Source: Nocardioides luteus
Lineage (GTDB): Bacteria; Actinomycetota; Actinomycetes; Propionibacteriales; Nocardioidaceae
Length of the DNA: 64,000 nucleotides
Direction: 5' to 3'
NCBI RefSeq assembly: GCF_015752315.1
Contig: NZ_JADOVJ010000001.1
Location: 3,278,501-3,342,500 of the forward strand
In this document: in pieces, positions 34,513-42,746 of the stretch
Numbering within the stretch: the stretch's first letter is position 1
Layout of the letters: each line of letters begins with the position of its first letter
Position numbers and translations under genes: made by a program
The notes under the pieces: generated by a model
The model's database searches: none
What the model was told of the DNA's origin: nothing
The model's input: the letters and a program-made list of their open reading frames with translations, nothing else

Positions 34513-35169
34513 TCAGCCGAACGGCAGGGGCTCGGGCACGAGGGAGACGGACTTGGCCCGGGCCGCCGTGAGGCGGCGGCGGTGGTGCTGGCGGCAGAGG
34601 ACCTCGTAGGAGACCGCGCTGGGGGTGGTGCCGGACTCACGGTCGGTGTCGCCGACGACGACCTGGTCACCCTCGGTGACCATGACGCCGTCCTCGACCC
34701 GGGCGTTGTGGGTGGCCCGCTTGCCGCACCAGCACAGTGCCTCGACCTGCAGCACCTCCGTACGGTCGGCGAGCTCGACCAGACGGGCGGCGCCCGGGAA
34801 GAGGCGGGTGCGGAAGTCGGTGAGGATGCCGAAGCAGAACACGTCGATCTGCAGCTCGTCGACGATCTTGGCCAGCGCCTCGATCTGCTCGGGGGTGTAG
34901 AACTGGGCCTCGTCACAGATGAGGTAGTCGATCCGGGCGCCGTGGGTCAGCGCGTCGACGGCGTGGCGCCAGAAGTCGAAGTCGTCGGTGACCTCGATCG
35001 CGTCGTGGGTCAGGCCCAGGCGAGAGGTGACCACCGCCTCGCCGGAGCGGTCGTGGACGGTGAAGATCAGCCCCACCCTGCCGCGAGCCGCGTGGTTGTG
35101 GTTGGTCTGCAGCGCGAGAGTCGACTTCCCCGCGTCCATCGTCCCGGTCCAGAAGGTCAGCTCAGCCAC
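34513..35169 (-). CDS. tdk: Thymidine kinase
   Basis: This 218-residue type II thymidine kinase has the P-loop TGTMDAGKST (residues 8-17), the ICDEAQF magnesium/catalytic motif near 85-91, and the zinc ligands CWCGKR and the later C-x2-H (LCRQHH). The thymidine-binding lasso region lies between the two zinc pairs. It phosphorylates thymidine for the salvage pathway. Length and motifs match the family; the C-terminus (KSVSLVPEPLPFG) is typical of actinobacterial versions. It is followed by the palindromic repeat and preceded, 10 bp upstream on the same strand, by the CGNR gene. Confidence 0.95.
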   Translation of the reverse strand: MAELTFWTGTMDAGKSTLALQTNHNHAARGRVGLIFTVHDRSGEAVVTSRLGLTHDAIEVTDDFDFWRHAVDALTHGARIDYLICDEAQFYTPEQIEALAKIVDELQIDVFCFGILTDFRTRLFPGAARLVELADRTEVLQVEALCWCGKRATHNARVEDGVMVTEGDQVVVGDTDRESGTTPSAVSYEVLCRQHHRRRLTAARAKSVSLVPEPLPFG

Positions 35170-35179
35170 TCGCCGAAGC

Positions 35180-35824
35180 CTAGTGGTCCGCGCCGCGGCC
35201 CGTGGCAGGACCCTCGTCGCTGGACCTGCTCCGCCGATAGTGGCGCGCGACCCGTGCCCGGTTGCCGCAGCCCGCGGAGCACCACTCGCGCCGCGGGTGG
35301 TCGCGTACGAAGTAGAGGACGCAGCCGGGGCCGCCGCACGCCTTCAGCTCGTGGGGTGCCTGCCGGGTCAGCACCTCGGATCCGTCCAGCGCGATCAGGT
35401 TCAGCTCCCGCTGCAGGCCGGAGCCGTCGGTGAGCCACTCGCGCACGTAGCCGCCCTGCGGACCGTGGCGCAGGACGGGCGCGCAGTGGGAGACGAACTC
35501 GTTGAGCACCGCGAGCGCCGCTTCGGAGCTGAGCCCCTCCGAGACACTGTGCGGCCGGCTGTCGCCGGTCACCTCGGCGGCCAGCCGGCGCAGGGCGTCC
35601 CGCAGGGCCCGGGCCCGGGCCAGGTCGTGCTCGCCCAGGCCCTGGTGGCGGCCGAGCCCCGCCTCCTCGGCCCAGGCCTGGAGGTGCGCCACGCTCTCCA
35701 GCGAGTCGTGCACGGCCGCCCGGTCGGCCCAGATCGTGTTCATGAGGCGTACGGCCGCGGGCTGGGTCGGATACAGCACCGGCACCTGCAGCTCCACGGC
35801 CGTCCCCTCCGTCGTCGAACTCAT
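35180..35824 (-). CDS. CGNR zinc finger protein
   Basis: This 214-residue protein has the N-terminal ABATE-like helical domain (MNTIWADR, near residues 28-35, begins it) and a C-terminal CGNR finger: CGGPGCVLYFVRDH, then REWCSAGCGNRARVARHYRR. All four Cys and the Asn-Arg are present. It is presumed to be a DNA-binding regulator. It lies 18 bp downstream of the PPOX gene on the same strand, so the two are probably one operon. The gap contains CTAATGGTC, also found as a palindrome arm upstream of the PPOX gene and, in part, upstream of the other CGNR gene. Confidence 0.87.
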   Translation of the reverse strand: MSSTTEGTAVELQVPVLYPTQPAAVRLMNTIWADRAAVHDSLESVAHLQAWAEEAGLGRHQGLGEHDLARARALRDALRRLAAEVTGDSRPHSVSEGLSSEAALAVLNEFVSHCAPVLRHGPQGGYVREWLTDGSGLQRELNLIALDGSEVLTRQAPHELKACGGPGCVLYFVRDHPRREWCSAGCGNRARVARHYRRSRSSDEGPATGRGADH

Positions 35825-35830
35825 CTCGAT

Positions 35831-35846
35831 CTAATGGTCAGTCTAG
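35831..35846. promoter_or_regulatory. CTAATGG-type motif in the PPOX-CGNR gap
   Basis: CTAATGGTCAGTCTAG is an imperfect palindrome in the 18-bp gap, 6 bases before the CGNR start codon and overlapping the PPOX stop. It shares CTAATGG with the arm at 36538 and TAATGGTC with 8781-8788 (minus strand). A CGNR binding site is a hypothesis. Confidence 0.35.
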
Positions 35847-36472
35847 GCTTCAGCCGTTACACCGCCGCCACGGGCGATGGCCAGCTGGGCCTCGAGCTCG
35901 CTGATCCGCTCGGTCAGCTCCGCGACGGTGTTCTGGGCGACCGCCAAGGGCACCAGCTGCGGGATGTGTTGCTTGCAGTTCCAGTCGTACGCCTCGACGT
36001 CGATCAGGATCCCGCGCTCGACCTTCGCCGAGCTCCCGGCCGGAGCCAGCGACTCGACCAGCTCGGGATCGTCCTCGGGCTCGACGACCCGCGCACGACC
36101 GAAGATCTTCATCCTGGCCTGGAGCTGGTAGTCGATCAGGAACAGCGAGACCCGCTCGTCGTGGTCGAGGTTGCCGCGGGTGATGTACTGCCGGTTGCCC
36201 CGGAAGTCGGCGAAGCCCAGCGTGGTCTCGTCGATCACCTTCAGGAACCCGGGAGGCCCGCCGCGGTGCTGCATGTAGGGCCAGCCGGTCTCGCTGACCG
36301 TCGCCAGGAAGAAGCTGTCCCGCGACGAGATGAACGCGGCCTCGCCCCGCCCGATCCGGTCCGGAACGCTCTCGCCGTCCGCCATACGTGCGTACGCCGC
36401 CGCGCTCCCGTGGATCGCCTGGTGCTCGGTCACCAGCGGCGTGAACGCGACCTGTCCGTAGTGCCCGGTCAT
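35843..36472 (-). CDS. Pyridoxamine 5'-phosphate oxidase-like flavin protein
   Basis: A 209-residue protein of the PNPOx-like split-barrel family. The segment FISSRDSFFLATVSETGWPYMQHR (in two halves, residues 47-70) followed by FRGNRQYITRGNL is typical of bacterial members that bind FMN or F420. The C-terminal 40 residues add a short coiled coil (VAELTERISELEAQLA). The catalytic role is not defined; such proteins reduce or oxidise small organic substrates. It is the promoter-proximal gene of the PPOX-CGNR pair, preceded by a CTAATGG palindrome. Confidence 0.83.
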   Translation of the reverse strand: MTGHYGQVAFTPLVTEHQAIHGSAAAYARMADGESVPDRIGRGEAAFISSRDSFFLATVSETGWPYMQHRGGPPGFLKVIDETTLGFADFRGNRQYITRGNLDHDERVSLFLIDYQLQARMKIFGRARVVEPEDDPELVESLAPAGSSAKVERGILIDVEAYDWNCKQHIPQLVPLAVAQNTVAELTERISELEAQLAIARGGGVTAEA

Positions 36473-36537
36473 CGCCGGCCCTCGACTCCGTGCTCACCCA
36501 TGACACACCCCTTCCCGCCGGATACGGCGAGTCGTCA

Positions 36538-36566
36538 CTAATGGATACTTAGGATGTAACCATTAG
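36538..36566. promoter_or_regulatory. Palindromic operator candidate upstream of PPOX
   Basis: CTAATGG-N15-CCATTAG is a perfect 7-bp inverted repeat centred about 80 bp upstream of the PPOX start. It is in an AT-rich stretch of a GC-rich region and next to the end of the PDE gene. The heptamer recurs in the PPOX-CGNR gap. The CGNR protein encoded by the operon is the obvious candidate binder, as inference. Confidence 0.5.
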
Positions 36567-36583
36567 AGACGGGGTTCATTCCC

Positions 36584-37708
36584 CTAGGAGACCAGCAGTG
36601 GGATGAGCATCTCGTCGGGGGTCAGCGAGCCGTGCAGCCCGACCAGCGTCGTCTCGTAGTTGAACAGGCTCGTCGAGACCACCGCGTGCTCGCCGTGCGA
36701 GGCGACGATGACGTCGCCGAGCCGCGGCAGCACCGACGGGGTGACCGGCCCGAACCAGCCGCGACGGATCGCGGTCTCCCGGGTCATCACCTCGGCCTTG
36801 TCGCCCAGCTTCTCCGACCAGGTCGCGACCACGTCGTCGACCGCGCCGCGCGAGCAGTAGAGATGGCGGAACCGGGCCTCACCACCGACCAGCGCGACAC
36901 CGTCGCGGAGCTCGGGGAAGTCGTCGATGTCGGTGCGAGAAGCCGCCGGCGAGTCGACCATGCCGTGGTCGGCGAGCACCAGCAGGCGTACGGACGGGTC
37001 CAGGGCGTCCCGCAGCTGTTCGGCCTCGGCGTCGATCATCGAGAGCTGCTGCAGCCACGGCGAGGAGGCGACCCCGTACTTGTGGCCGGTCCAGTCCAGA
37101 TCGCCGTCGTAGAGGTAGGTCAGCGACCCCGGGACCCGCGAGAGCGCGACCGCCGAGGCGATCCGCTCCCCCACCCGGTCGGCGCCGACGAACTCCGCGC
37201 CCCGGTGGGCGGCGATGGTCAGCCCCGAGCCACCGAAGGCCCGCTTGTTGATGACCGTGACCGGCACCCCGGCCTCGCCCAGCCGCTGGAAGACGGTCTG
37301 GTTGGGCTGCCACTCGACCGGGTCGACGTCCTTGCGCCACTGCAGCGCGTTGAGGAGGTGCTCGGTGCCGGGGATGCGCGAGGTGTAGCCGACCAGCCCG
37401 TGACCACCGGGCGTCAGCCCGGTCCCGAACGAGGTGAGGCTGGTCGCCGTCGTCGACGGCACCCCGGCCGTACCTGCCTCCTGGTCCTCGCTCAGCGAGG
37501 CCAGGAACGGAGCCGCGTGCGCATAGCGACGCAGCAGGTTGGTGCCCATCCCGTCGACCAGGAAGACGACGTACGCAGCGGCGGACGGCAACTCGAGACC
37601 GGATCGCGCCTCGGAGGTGCCCAGCGGGATGCCCATGGCGGCGGCGACCGCCGGCAGGACATCACCCAGTGAGCGCTCCCCGTAGGCGGGGGCGAGAAAC
37701 CCGGTCAC
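36584..37708 (-). CDS. Alkaline phosphatase superfamily nucleotide pyrophosphatase/PDE-like protein
   Basis: This 374-residue protein belongs to the type I phosphodiesterase/nucleotide pyrophosphatase group. Metal and catalytic segments are VFLVDGMGTNLLRRY near residue 48, the nucleophile region GVPSTTATSLTSFGTG near 84-98, and LADHGMVDSP near 246. No signal peptide is visible, so it should be cytosolic. It is followed closely by DUF5998 and the GNAT/acyl-CoA-synthetase gene, an order I recall from other actinomycetes, suggesting linked roles. The substrate is unknown. Confidence 0.85.
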   Translation of the reverse strand: MTGFLAPAYGERSLGDVLPAVAAAMGIPLGTSEARSGLELPSAAAYVVFLVDGMGTNLLRRYAHAAPFLASLSEDQEAGTAGVPSTTATSLTSFGTGLTPGGHGLVGYTSRIPGTEHLLNALQWRKDVDPVEWQPNQTVFQRLGEAGVPVTVINKRAFGGSGLTIAAHRGAEFVGADRVGERIASAVALSRVPGSLTYLYDGDLDWTGHKYGVASSPWLQQLSMIDAEAEQLRDALDPSVRLLVLADHGMVDSPAASRTDIDDFPELRDGVALVGGEARFRHLYCSRGAVDDVVATWSEKLGDKAEVMTRETAIRRGWFGPVTPSVLPRLGDVIVASHGEHAVVSTSLFNYETTLVGLHGSLTPDEMLIPLLVS

Positions 37709-37715
37709 CCCGCCG

Positions 37716-38300
37716 TCACCGGTTGTGGGTGCGAGCCGAGAGCGATTCTGCGAAGGAGAGCAGGCGGGCGACCGAGTCGTGCCCGTCGGCGGCAGCCGAG
37801 ACGCGCAGCGAGAAGTCGTCGGGGGTGAACACGCCGGTGTAGCCGTGGTCGGCGTCGCAGTTGGGGTCGGAGCAGCCCGCGGGCTCCAGGTCGACGCGGT
37901 TGACGCCGCCCCACCCGATGGTCATGACGACCTCGGCCGGCTTGCTCGACCCTTTGGTCGGGTTGGTGATCATCCGGGTCACCACGACGGAGTTGACCGA
38001 GTCGATGCGCACGGCCTCGGTCGAGGTCGAGGTGTAGGGCTCGGGCAGCAGGTCGTCGCCGGCGTGCTCGTCGGTGTGGGCCAGGATCAGCCGGGTCGGG
38101 GTCAGCACCAGCACGGAGAGGTGGCGGCGCACCTCGTCACGGTCGAAGGTCGGCTCGTGGTGCAGGAAGAAGGAGGACACCTTCTCCCCCGCCACGGCGG
38201 ACGCGACGCAGTCGGCCACCACCTCGGGGTAGTAGCCGGTGCGGTCGATCTCTGCGCGCAGATCGTCGGCGCGGTCGAGATCATCGGTGCGGGTGCTCAT
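37716..38300 (-). CDS. DUF5998 protein
   Basis: This 194-residue cytosolic protein fits DUF5998, found almost only in actinobacteria. Conserved pieces are LRAEIDRTGYYPEVVADCV at the start, SFFLHHEPTFDRDEVRRHL, VLVLTPTRLILAHTDEH and a CSDPNCDADHGYTG segment with two Cys and a His that may bind metal. It is 7 bp from the phosphodiesterase-like gene and 33 bp from the acetyltransferase fusion, all on one strand. The function is unknown. Conserved neighbourhood suggests a link to protein acylation or nucleotide turnover, which is inference. Confidence 0.83.
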   Translation of the reverse strand: MSTRTDDLDRADDLRAEIDRTGYYPEVVADCVASAVAGEKVSSFFLHHEPTFDRDEVRRHLSVLVLTPTRLILAHTDEHAGDDLLPEPYTSTSTEAVRIDSVNSVVVTRMITNPTKGSSKPAEVVMTIGWGGVNRVDLEPAGCSDPNCDADHGYTGVFTPDDFSLRVSAAADGHDSVARLLSFAESLSARTHNR

Positions 38301-38333
38301 ACACCCATCCTTCCACGGGCCGCCACGGGCCGC

Positions 38334-41036
38334 CTAGCCAGGCAGCGTGTCCCCGACCGCCGGGTTGAGGCGGCGTACGAACCAGTCCGAGCGGGGATCG
38401 GCGACCAGGTCGACCCGGGCGCTGGCGGTCAGGACGGCGGAGTACTCCTGACCGACCAGGACCAGGGACAGGTCGAGCGAGGAGATCTGGGGCAGGTCGT
38501 TCTGCAGCTGGGCGACCTTGAGGACGAGCCGCTCGATCTCGTCGACGTCGACCATGTCGCCGCCGCGGTACCCGAAGAGCAGCGGCGCGGCCTTGATCTC
38601 GCGCACCATCGAGGCCGCGTCGCGCTGGGACAGCGGCGGGATCCGGTAGGCACGGTCGGCCAGCAGCTCGGTGATCGCTCCGGCGATGCCGAAGGAGACG
38701 ACGGGCCCGAACAGCGGGTCCTCCATCGACCGGATCGCGACCGGGACACCCGGCGGCGCGGTGCGCTGCACCGCGAACCCGCCCGTGTCCGGCGGGATCC
38801 GGCTGGTGATCAGCTCCCAGGCCTCGGTCATCTCCTCGACGTCGTCGATGTTGCGTACGACGTGGGCCTGGTCGGGCCGCTCCCGGACGCTCTCGACGGT
38901 CGCCTTGAGCACGACGTCCCAGCCGAGGTCCTCGGCGGCGGAGATCGCCTCCTCGAGGGTGGTGACCTTGTGGGTCTTCCAGAGCTTGATCCCGTACGCC
39001 GCCAGCACCATCCCCAGGTCCTCGCGGCTCAGGTCGCCACCCGAGGGTCGCGCGGCGAGCACGTCGGTGACGATCTTGCGGGCCGTACGCGGGTCGCACT
39101 CCTCCGCGCTGAGCCACGGGATCTCGCCGTCGGCGGTGCGCAGCCACACGGCGTACTCCACGACCTTGGCCAGGGCGCGTACGGCCGACTCCACCGAGGA
39201 GTAGGACGGCACCGAGCCGCGACCGGCGGTCGACCCGGCGACGTCGGGGACCCTCAGGAGCTCGGGGACACCCTCGGCACCGAGGAAGCTGGTGACCAGC
39301 GGCTTGTCGGACTGCTCGCCGACCGCGGCGAGCACGTTGGCGATCTCCTCGCCGGACACGTTGAGCGGCGGGATGTAGACCGAGATCACCGCGTCGACCT
39401 CGGGGTCGTCGATGGCCGCGTCGAGAGCGTCCTCGAAGTCCTCCGCGGACGGTTCGGTGGGCAGCGGGACCTGCTTGTTGACCTGCAGCCCCACCGAGAC
39501 GGCGGCGTCGGCGGCCAACAGGCCCAGCGCGTCGGAGTTGCCGACGATGGCCACGCGGCGTCCGCGCGGGAGCGGCTGGTGGGCGAGCAGCTGGGCGACG
39601 TCGAACATCTCGTCGAGGGTGTCGACCTGGATGATCCCGGCCTGACGGAACATCGCGTCGACCGCGGCCGGCGGGGCGCTGATCTTGCGGACCGCGTGGC
39701 CCATCGGCACACCCTGCGTGGTGCGTCCTGAGCGGACCGCGACGATCGGCTTGCGCTGGGAGACGCGGCGGGCGATGCGGGAGAACTTCCGCGGGTTACC
39801 GATGGACTCGAGGTACATCATCACGACCTCGGTCGAGACGTCCTCCTCCCAGTACTGGAGGAGGTCGTTGCCGGAGACGTCGGCGCGGTTTCCGGCGCTG
39901 ACGAAGGTCGACAGACCGAGTCCGCGATTGTTGACCTTCTCCAGGATCGCCGAGCCGAGCGCACCCGACTGGCAGAAGAAGCCCGCACGACCGCGCGGCG
40001 GCATCGTCGGCGCGAGGCTGGCGTTGATCTTCACCTGCGGGTCGGTGTTGATGACGCCGAGCGCGTTCGGCCCGATCAGCCGCAGCCCGTAGGAGCGGGA
40101 CAGGTTCACCAGCCGGCGCTGCCGCTGGCGACCCTCCTCGCCGGTCTCGGCGAAGCCGCTGGAGATGACCACGAGCCCGTGCACGCCCTTGGCGGCGCAG
40201 TCGAGCACGACGTCCTGCACGGCGTCGGCGGGCACCGCGACGATCGCCACGTCGACGTCGTCGGGGATGTCCTGGACGCTCTTGTAGGCCGGCATCCCGC
40301 TGACCGCGCTGGAGCTGGGGTTGACCATGTAGACCCGACCGGTGAAGTCGCCGATCACCAGGTTGCGTACGAGCGCCTGGCCGACGGTCTCCTGCCGTCG
40401 GCTGGCGCCGATGACCGCGACCGAGCGCGGGTTGAAGAAGCGGTGGATCGAGGCGGCCTCGGCCTCGTGCTCGCGCAGCGCGAGGCGGCCGACCGCGGTG
40501 TCGGTGACGTCGATCCCGAACTGCAGCGAGATGACCCCGTCCTCGTAGACGCTGGCCACCTTGTAGCCGGCGTCGCGGAAGGTCTGGATCATCCGCGCGT
40601 TGTCGGGGAGGACGTCGGCGGTGAACTTGGTGACCCCGCGCTCGCGTCCCGCCTGGGCGAGGTGCTCGAGCAGGATCTGCGCGATCCCGCGGCCCTGGTA
40701 GTCGTCCTCGACCAGGAAGGCGACCTCGGCCTCGCCGGGCTTGACCACGTCGTAGCGACCGACCGCGATCATCCGGCCTCGGAGCGTGAGGATGAACGCC
40801 ACCCGGTCCTTGTGGTCGACCTCGGTGAAGCGCGCGACGTCCCGGGCCGAGAGGTGCGGCATCGGCGAGAAGAAGCGGTAGTACTTCGACTCGTCGCTGA
40901 CCCGGTGGTCGTAGAAGTCGACCAGCAGGTCCTTGTCCGCCGACCTGATCGGCCGGATGTGTGCCGTCCGCCCGTCGCGCAGCAGCACGTCCGCCTCCCA
41001 GTGGGAGGGGTACGGCGGGGTCTGCTGCGCGGTCAC
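38334..41036 (-). CDS. Pat-type GNAT/ADP-forming acyl-CoA synthetase fusion
   Basis: A 900-residue fusion. Residues 1-170 are a GNAT acetyltransferase (EAEVAFLVEDDYQGRGIAQILL, the acetyl-CoA loop). Residues 205-300 are a CoA-binding domain (SVAVIGASRRQETVG), 300-480 the ligase-CoA domain, and about 680-900 an ATP-grasp domain (FGPVVSFGIAGAITELLAD). Proteins of this layout are protein lysine acetyltransferases (Pat) that switch off acetyl-CoA synthetase. The phosphohistidine loop of true ADP-forming synthetases, normally SHTG, reads GHAVRK here, so the ligase half is probably regulatory. A cyclic-nucleotide domain, as in mycobacterial Pat, is absent. Confidence 0.9.
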   Translation of the reverse strand: MTAQQTPPYPSHWEADVLLRDGRTAHIRPIRSADKDLLVDFYDHRVSDESKYYRFFSPMPHLSARDVARFTEVDHKDRVAFILTLRGRMIAVGRYDVVKPGEAEVAFLVEDDYQGRGIAQILLEHLAQAGRERGVTKFTADVLPDNARMIQTFRDAGYKVASVYEDGVISLQFGIDVTDTAVGRLALREHEAEAASIHRFFNPRSVAVIGASRRQETVGQALVRNLVIGDFTGRVYMVNPSSSAVSGMPAYKSVQDIPDDVDVAIVAVPADAVQDVVLDCAAKGVHGLVVISSGFAETGEEGRQRQRRLVNLSRSYGLRLIGPNALGVINTDPQVKINASLAPTMPPRGRAGFFCQSGALGSAILEKVNNRGLGLSTFVSAGNRADVSGNDLLQYWEEDVSTEVVMMYLESIGNPRKFSRIARRVSQRKPIVAVRSGRTTQGVPMGHAVRKISAPPAAVDAMFRQAGIIQVDTLDEMFDVAQLLAHQPLPRGRRVAIVGNSDALGLLAADAAVSVGLQVNKQVPLPTEPSAEDFEDALDAAIDDPEVDAVISVYIPPLNVSGEEIANVLAAVGEQSDKPLVTSFLGAEGVPELLRVPDVAGSTAGRGSVPSYSSVESAVRALAKVVEYAVWLRTADGEIPWLSAEECDPRTARKIVTDVLAARPSGGDLSREDLGMVLAAYGIKLWKTHKVTTLEEAISAAEDLGWDVVLKATVESVRERPDQAHVVRNIDDVEEMTEAWELITSRIPPDTGGFAVQRTAPPGVPVAIRSMEDPLFGPVVSFGIAGAITELLADRAYRIPPLSQRDAASMVREIKAAPLLFGYRGGDMVDVDEIERLVLKVAQLQNDLPQISSLDLSLVLVGQEYSAVLTASARVDLVADPRSDWFVRRLNPAVGDTLPG

Positions 41037-41093
41037 GAGAGAAATCTAGCGGTTGGCCCCAGGTCGACGCTCATGGCAAGCCGTGCGAAATCA

Positions 41094-41984
41094 TCACGAG
41101 AGCTCGAGAGCGCTCGCAAGCCGCCGCCACTCGGGCAGCGGCAGCTCGGAAGGGCCACGCTCGGTGAGCACCTGGACCAGGACATGGTCCGCTCCGGCGT
41201 CGCGGTGGGCATGCAGACGAGCCCGCACGGCGTCCTCATCGCCCCAGGCGGCGCCCAGGTCCACCCATCGGTCGCTCCCCTCGCCCTCGAAGTCTTCCGG
41301 CACGAGGCCGTAGTCCCGCAACGCACCGGTGTAGTTGGGCAGACCGAGGTACATCGACAGCCGCTGCCGCGCGACAGCGCGAGCGCGTGCCGGGTCCGTC
41401 TCGAGGACGACCTTCTGCTCGGCAGCCAGCAAGGGCCCCGCTCCGAGCACGGCGCGTGCGTGCGCGGTGTGCGCCGGCGGCATCAGGTAGGGATGCGCGC
41501 CGGCCGTGCGGTTGCCGGCGAGACCGAGCATGCGCGGGCGGAGGGCAGCCAGCAGTCGGCCCTCCTCCGGGACCGTGCCCGCAGCGTCGAGCTCGTCGAG
41601 ATACGCGACGGTTCGGCTGTACGGCTTGACGTACGTCTGCTCGCCGACCTGCTGAGCATGGCTGTTGCCGAGACCGAGCACGAACCGACCACCGTACGTC
41701 GCGTCGAGCTCTGCATAGCGGGCCGCCACCGCGGTCGCGGGGTTCTCCCAGATGCTCACGATCCCGGTGACGACGAGCAGGTCGGTGCTGCCGGCGAGCA
41801 GGGCCTCGTGCACCGCGAACGGCATCGAGGAGGACCCGACCCAGATCGCGCCGTAGCCCAGGCTCTCCACCTCGGCCGCGACCTCACGCGCCCGGCCGAG
41901 GTCTGTCCACTGCCGCGCACCGGTCCACACCCCGTAGGACGTCAGCCGCTTCTTGAGCTCGTCCACCTTCTGCTGGTCGGGCAT
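41094..41984 (-). CDS. LLM-class F420-dependent oxidoreductase
   Basis: This 296-residue protein has the luciferase-like monooxygenase TIM barrel typical of F420-dependent enzymes: AREVAAEVESLGYGAIWVG near the start, then GRFVLGLGNSH and a long C-terminal helical section. It probably uses reduced F420 or FMN to reduce or oxidise a small organic substrate. I chose the ATG at 41984; the open frame further upstream runs across the operator and the divergent gene's start. It is divergent from a helix-turn-helix regulator with a perfect palindrome between them, so it is the likely target. Confidence 0.85.
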   Translation of the reverse strand: MPDQQKVDELKKRLTSYGVWTGARQWTDLGRAREVAAEVESLGYGAIWVGSSSMPFAVHEALLAGSTDLLVVTGIVSIWENPATAVAARYAELDATYGGRFVLGLGNSHAQQVGEQTYVKPYSRTVAYLDELDAAGTVPEEGRLLAALRPRMLGLAGNRTAGAHPYLMPPAHTAHARAVLGAGPLLAAEQKVVLETDPARARAVARQRLSMYLGLPNYTGALRDYGLVPEDFEGEGSDRWVDLGAAWGDEDAVRARLHAHRDAGADHVLVQVLTERGPSELPLPEWRRLASALELS

Positions 41985-42006
41985 GCAGAACTCCCTCCGA
42001 TCGACT

Positions 42007-42028
42007 ATGTTCGACGGTGATCGAACAT
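42007..42028. promoter_or_regulatory. Operator between LLM oxidoreductase and ArsR-like gene
   Basis: ATGTTCGA-N6-TCGAACAT is a perfect 8-bp inverted repeat in the 71-bp divergent gap. The sequence from 42013 (CGACGGTGATCGAACAT) recurs at 42041 with one difference, giving an additional half-site 28 bp further on that ends inside the start codon region of the regulator. Two linked sites suggest cooperative autoregulation. Binding is inferred. Confidence 0.65.
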
Positions 42029-42055
42029 CCCAACCTTGTACGACGGAGATCGAAC

Positions 42056-42358
42056 ATGTCAACCGATTCCCGGCCCCCGGCGGCCGACGCAGAGCTCCAG
42101 CGTGCTCTCGACGCGGTCGGCGACCCCGTACGACGCTCGATCCTGCGGCAGCTGGCCGCGGCCGATCCGTGGACGATCGCGTGCGGTCAGTTCGACCTCC
42201 CCGTCGGGAAGTCGACGCTGACCCATCACTTCAGGTCCCTCGTCGAGGCAGGTCTTCTCGAGCAGCGCGACGAGGGCAACCGGCGGATGAACCGCCTGCT
42301 GCGCGACGAGTTCGACCGCCGGTTCCCCGGGCTGCTCGACCTGGTGCTCGATCAGTGA
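42056..42358 (+). CDS. ArsR-type winged-helix regulator
   Basis: A 100-residue regulator of the ArsR/SmtB-like fold. The DNA-binding region is DPVRRSILRQLAAADPWTI, then FDLPVGKSTLTHHFRSLVEAGLL (recognition helix KSTLTHHF). There are no Cys or clustered His typical of metal sensing except the paired HH in the recognition helix, so it probably senses an organic ligand. The start at 42056 (MSTDSRPP) is chosen to keep the operator intact. Divergent from the LLM oxidoreductase. It overlaps the convergent antitoxin gene by seven bases. Confidence 0.85.
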   Translation: MSTDSRPPAADAELQRALDAVGDPVRRSILRQLAAADPWTIACGQFDLPVGKSTLTHHFRSLVEAGLLEQRDEGNRRMNRLLRDEFDRRFPGLLDLVLDQ

Positions 42359-42579
42359 CGCACGACGTTGGCGCGGTCGCGCTCGTTGAGCACCCGCCAG
42401 CCGTCGTAGTCCCAGTTCCGCGCCAGCTTCTGGGCGTGCTTGGGGGCGTCGCCCTCGTGGTTGCGGAGGACGAGCTCGCGCACGGCGAACTCCACCGCCT
42501 CCTGGGGCGTGGCCGCGCCGGAGATCCGCTGGACCTCCGCGAGCAGCTCGGTGTCGAGCTCGATCTGGGTGACAGCCAT
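42352..42579 (-). CDS. VapB-like antitoxin, without adjacent toxin
   Basis: This 75-residue protein has an N-terminal ribbon-helix-helix of the VapB/DUF2191 type: IELDTELLAEVQRISGAATP, then QEAVEFAVRELVLRN. The C-terminal tail (NWDYDGWRVLNERDRANVVR) resembles the toxin-wrapping part of VapB proteins. The start at 42579 (MAVTQIELD) follows GGAGG nine bases upstream. No PIN-domain toxin is next to it: the neighbours are an ArsR gene and parC. It may be an orphan antitoxin or a stand-alone regulator. Confidence 0.75.
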   Translation of the reverse strand: MAVTQIELDTELLAEVQRISGAATPQEAVEFAVRELVLRNHEGDAPKHAQKLARNWDYDGWRVLNERDRANVVRH

Positions 42580-42746
42580 CTTCAAGCACCTCCATGTGCG
42601 TTGAACCGGTGACTCCTGGACGGTTTGACCTACACAGCCAATGTACGCGGATGTGCGGCGTACGAAAGGGCTGCGTGCCTCGGATCGGAGCCTAAATCGG
42701 CACAGTCGGCGAGCCCGGTGTCGCGTTCGCACAGGGATTCGAGACA

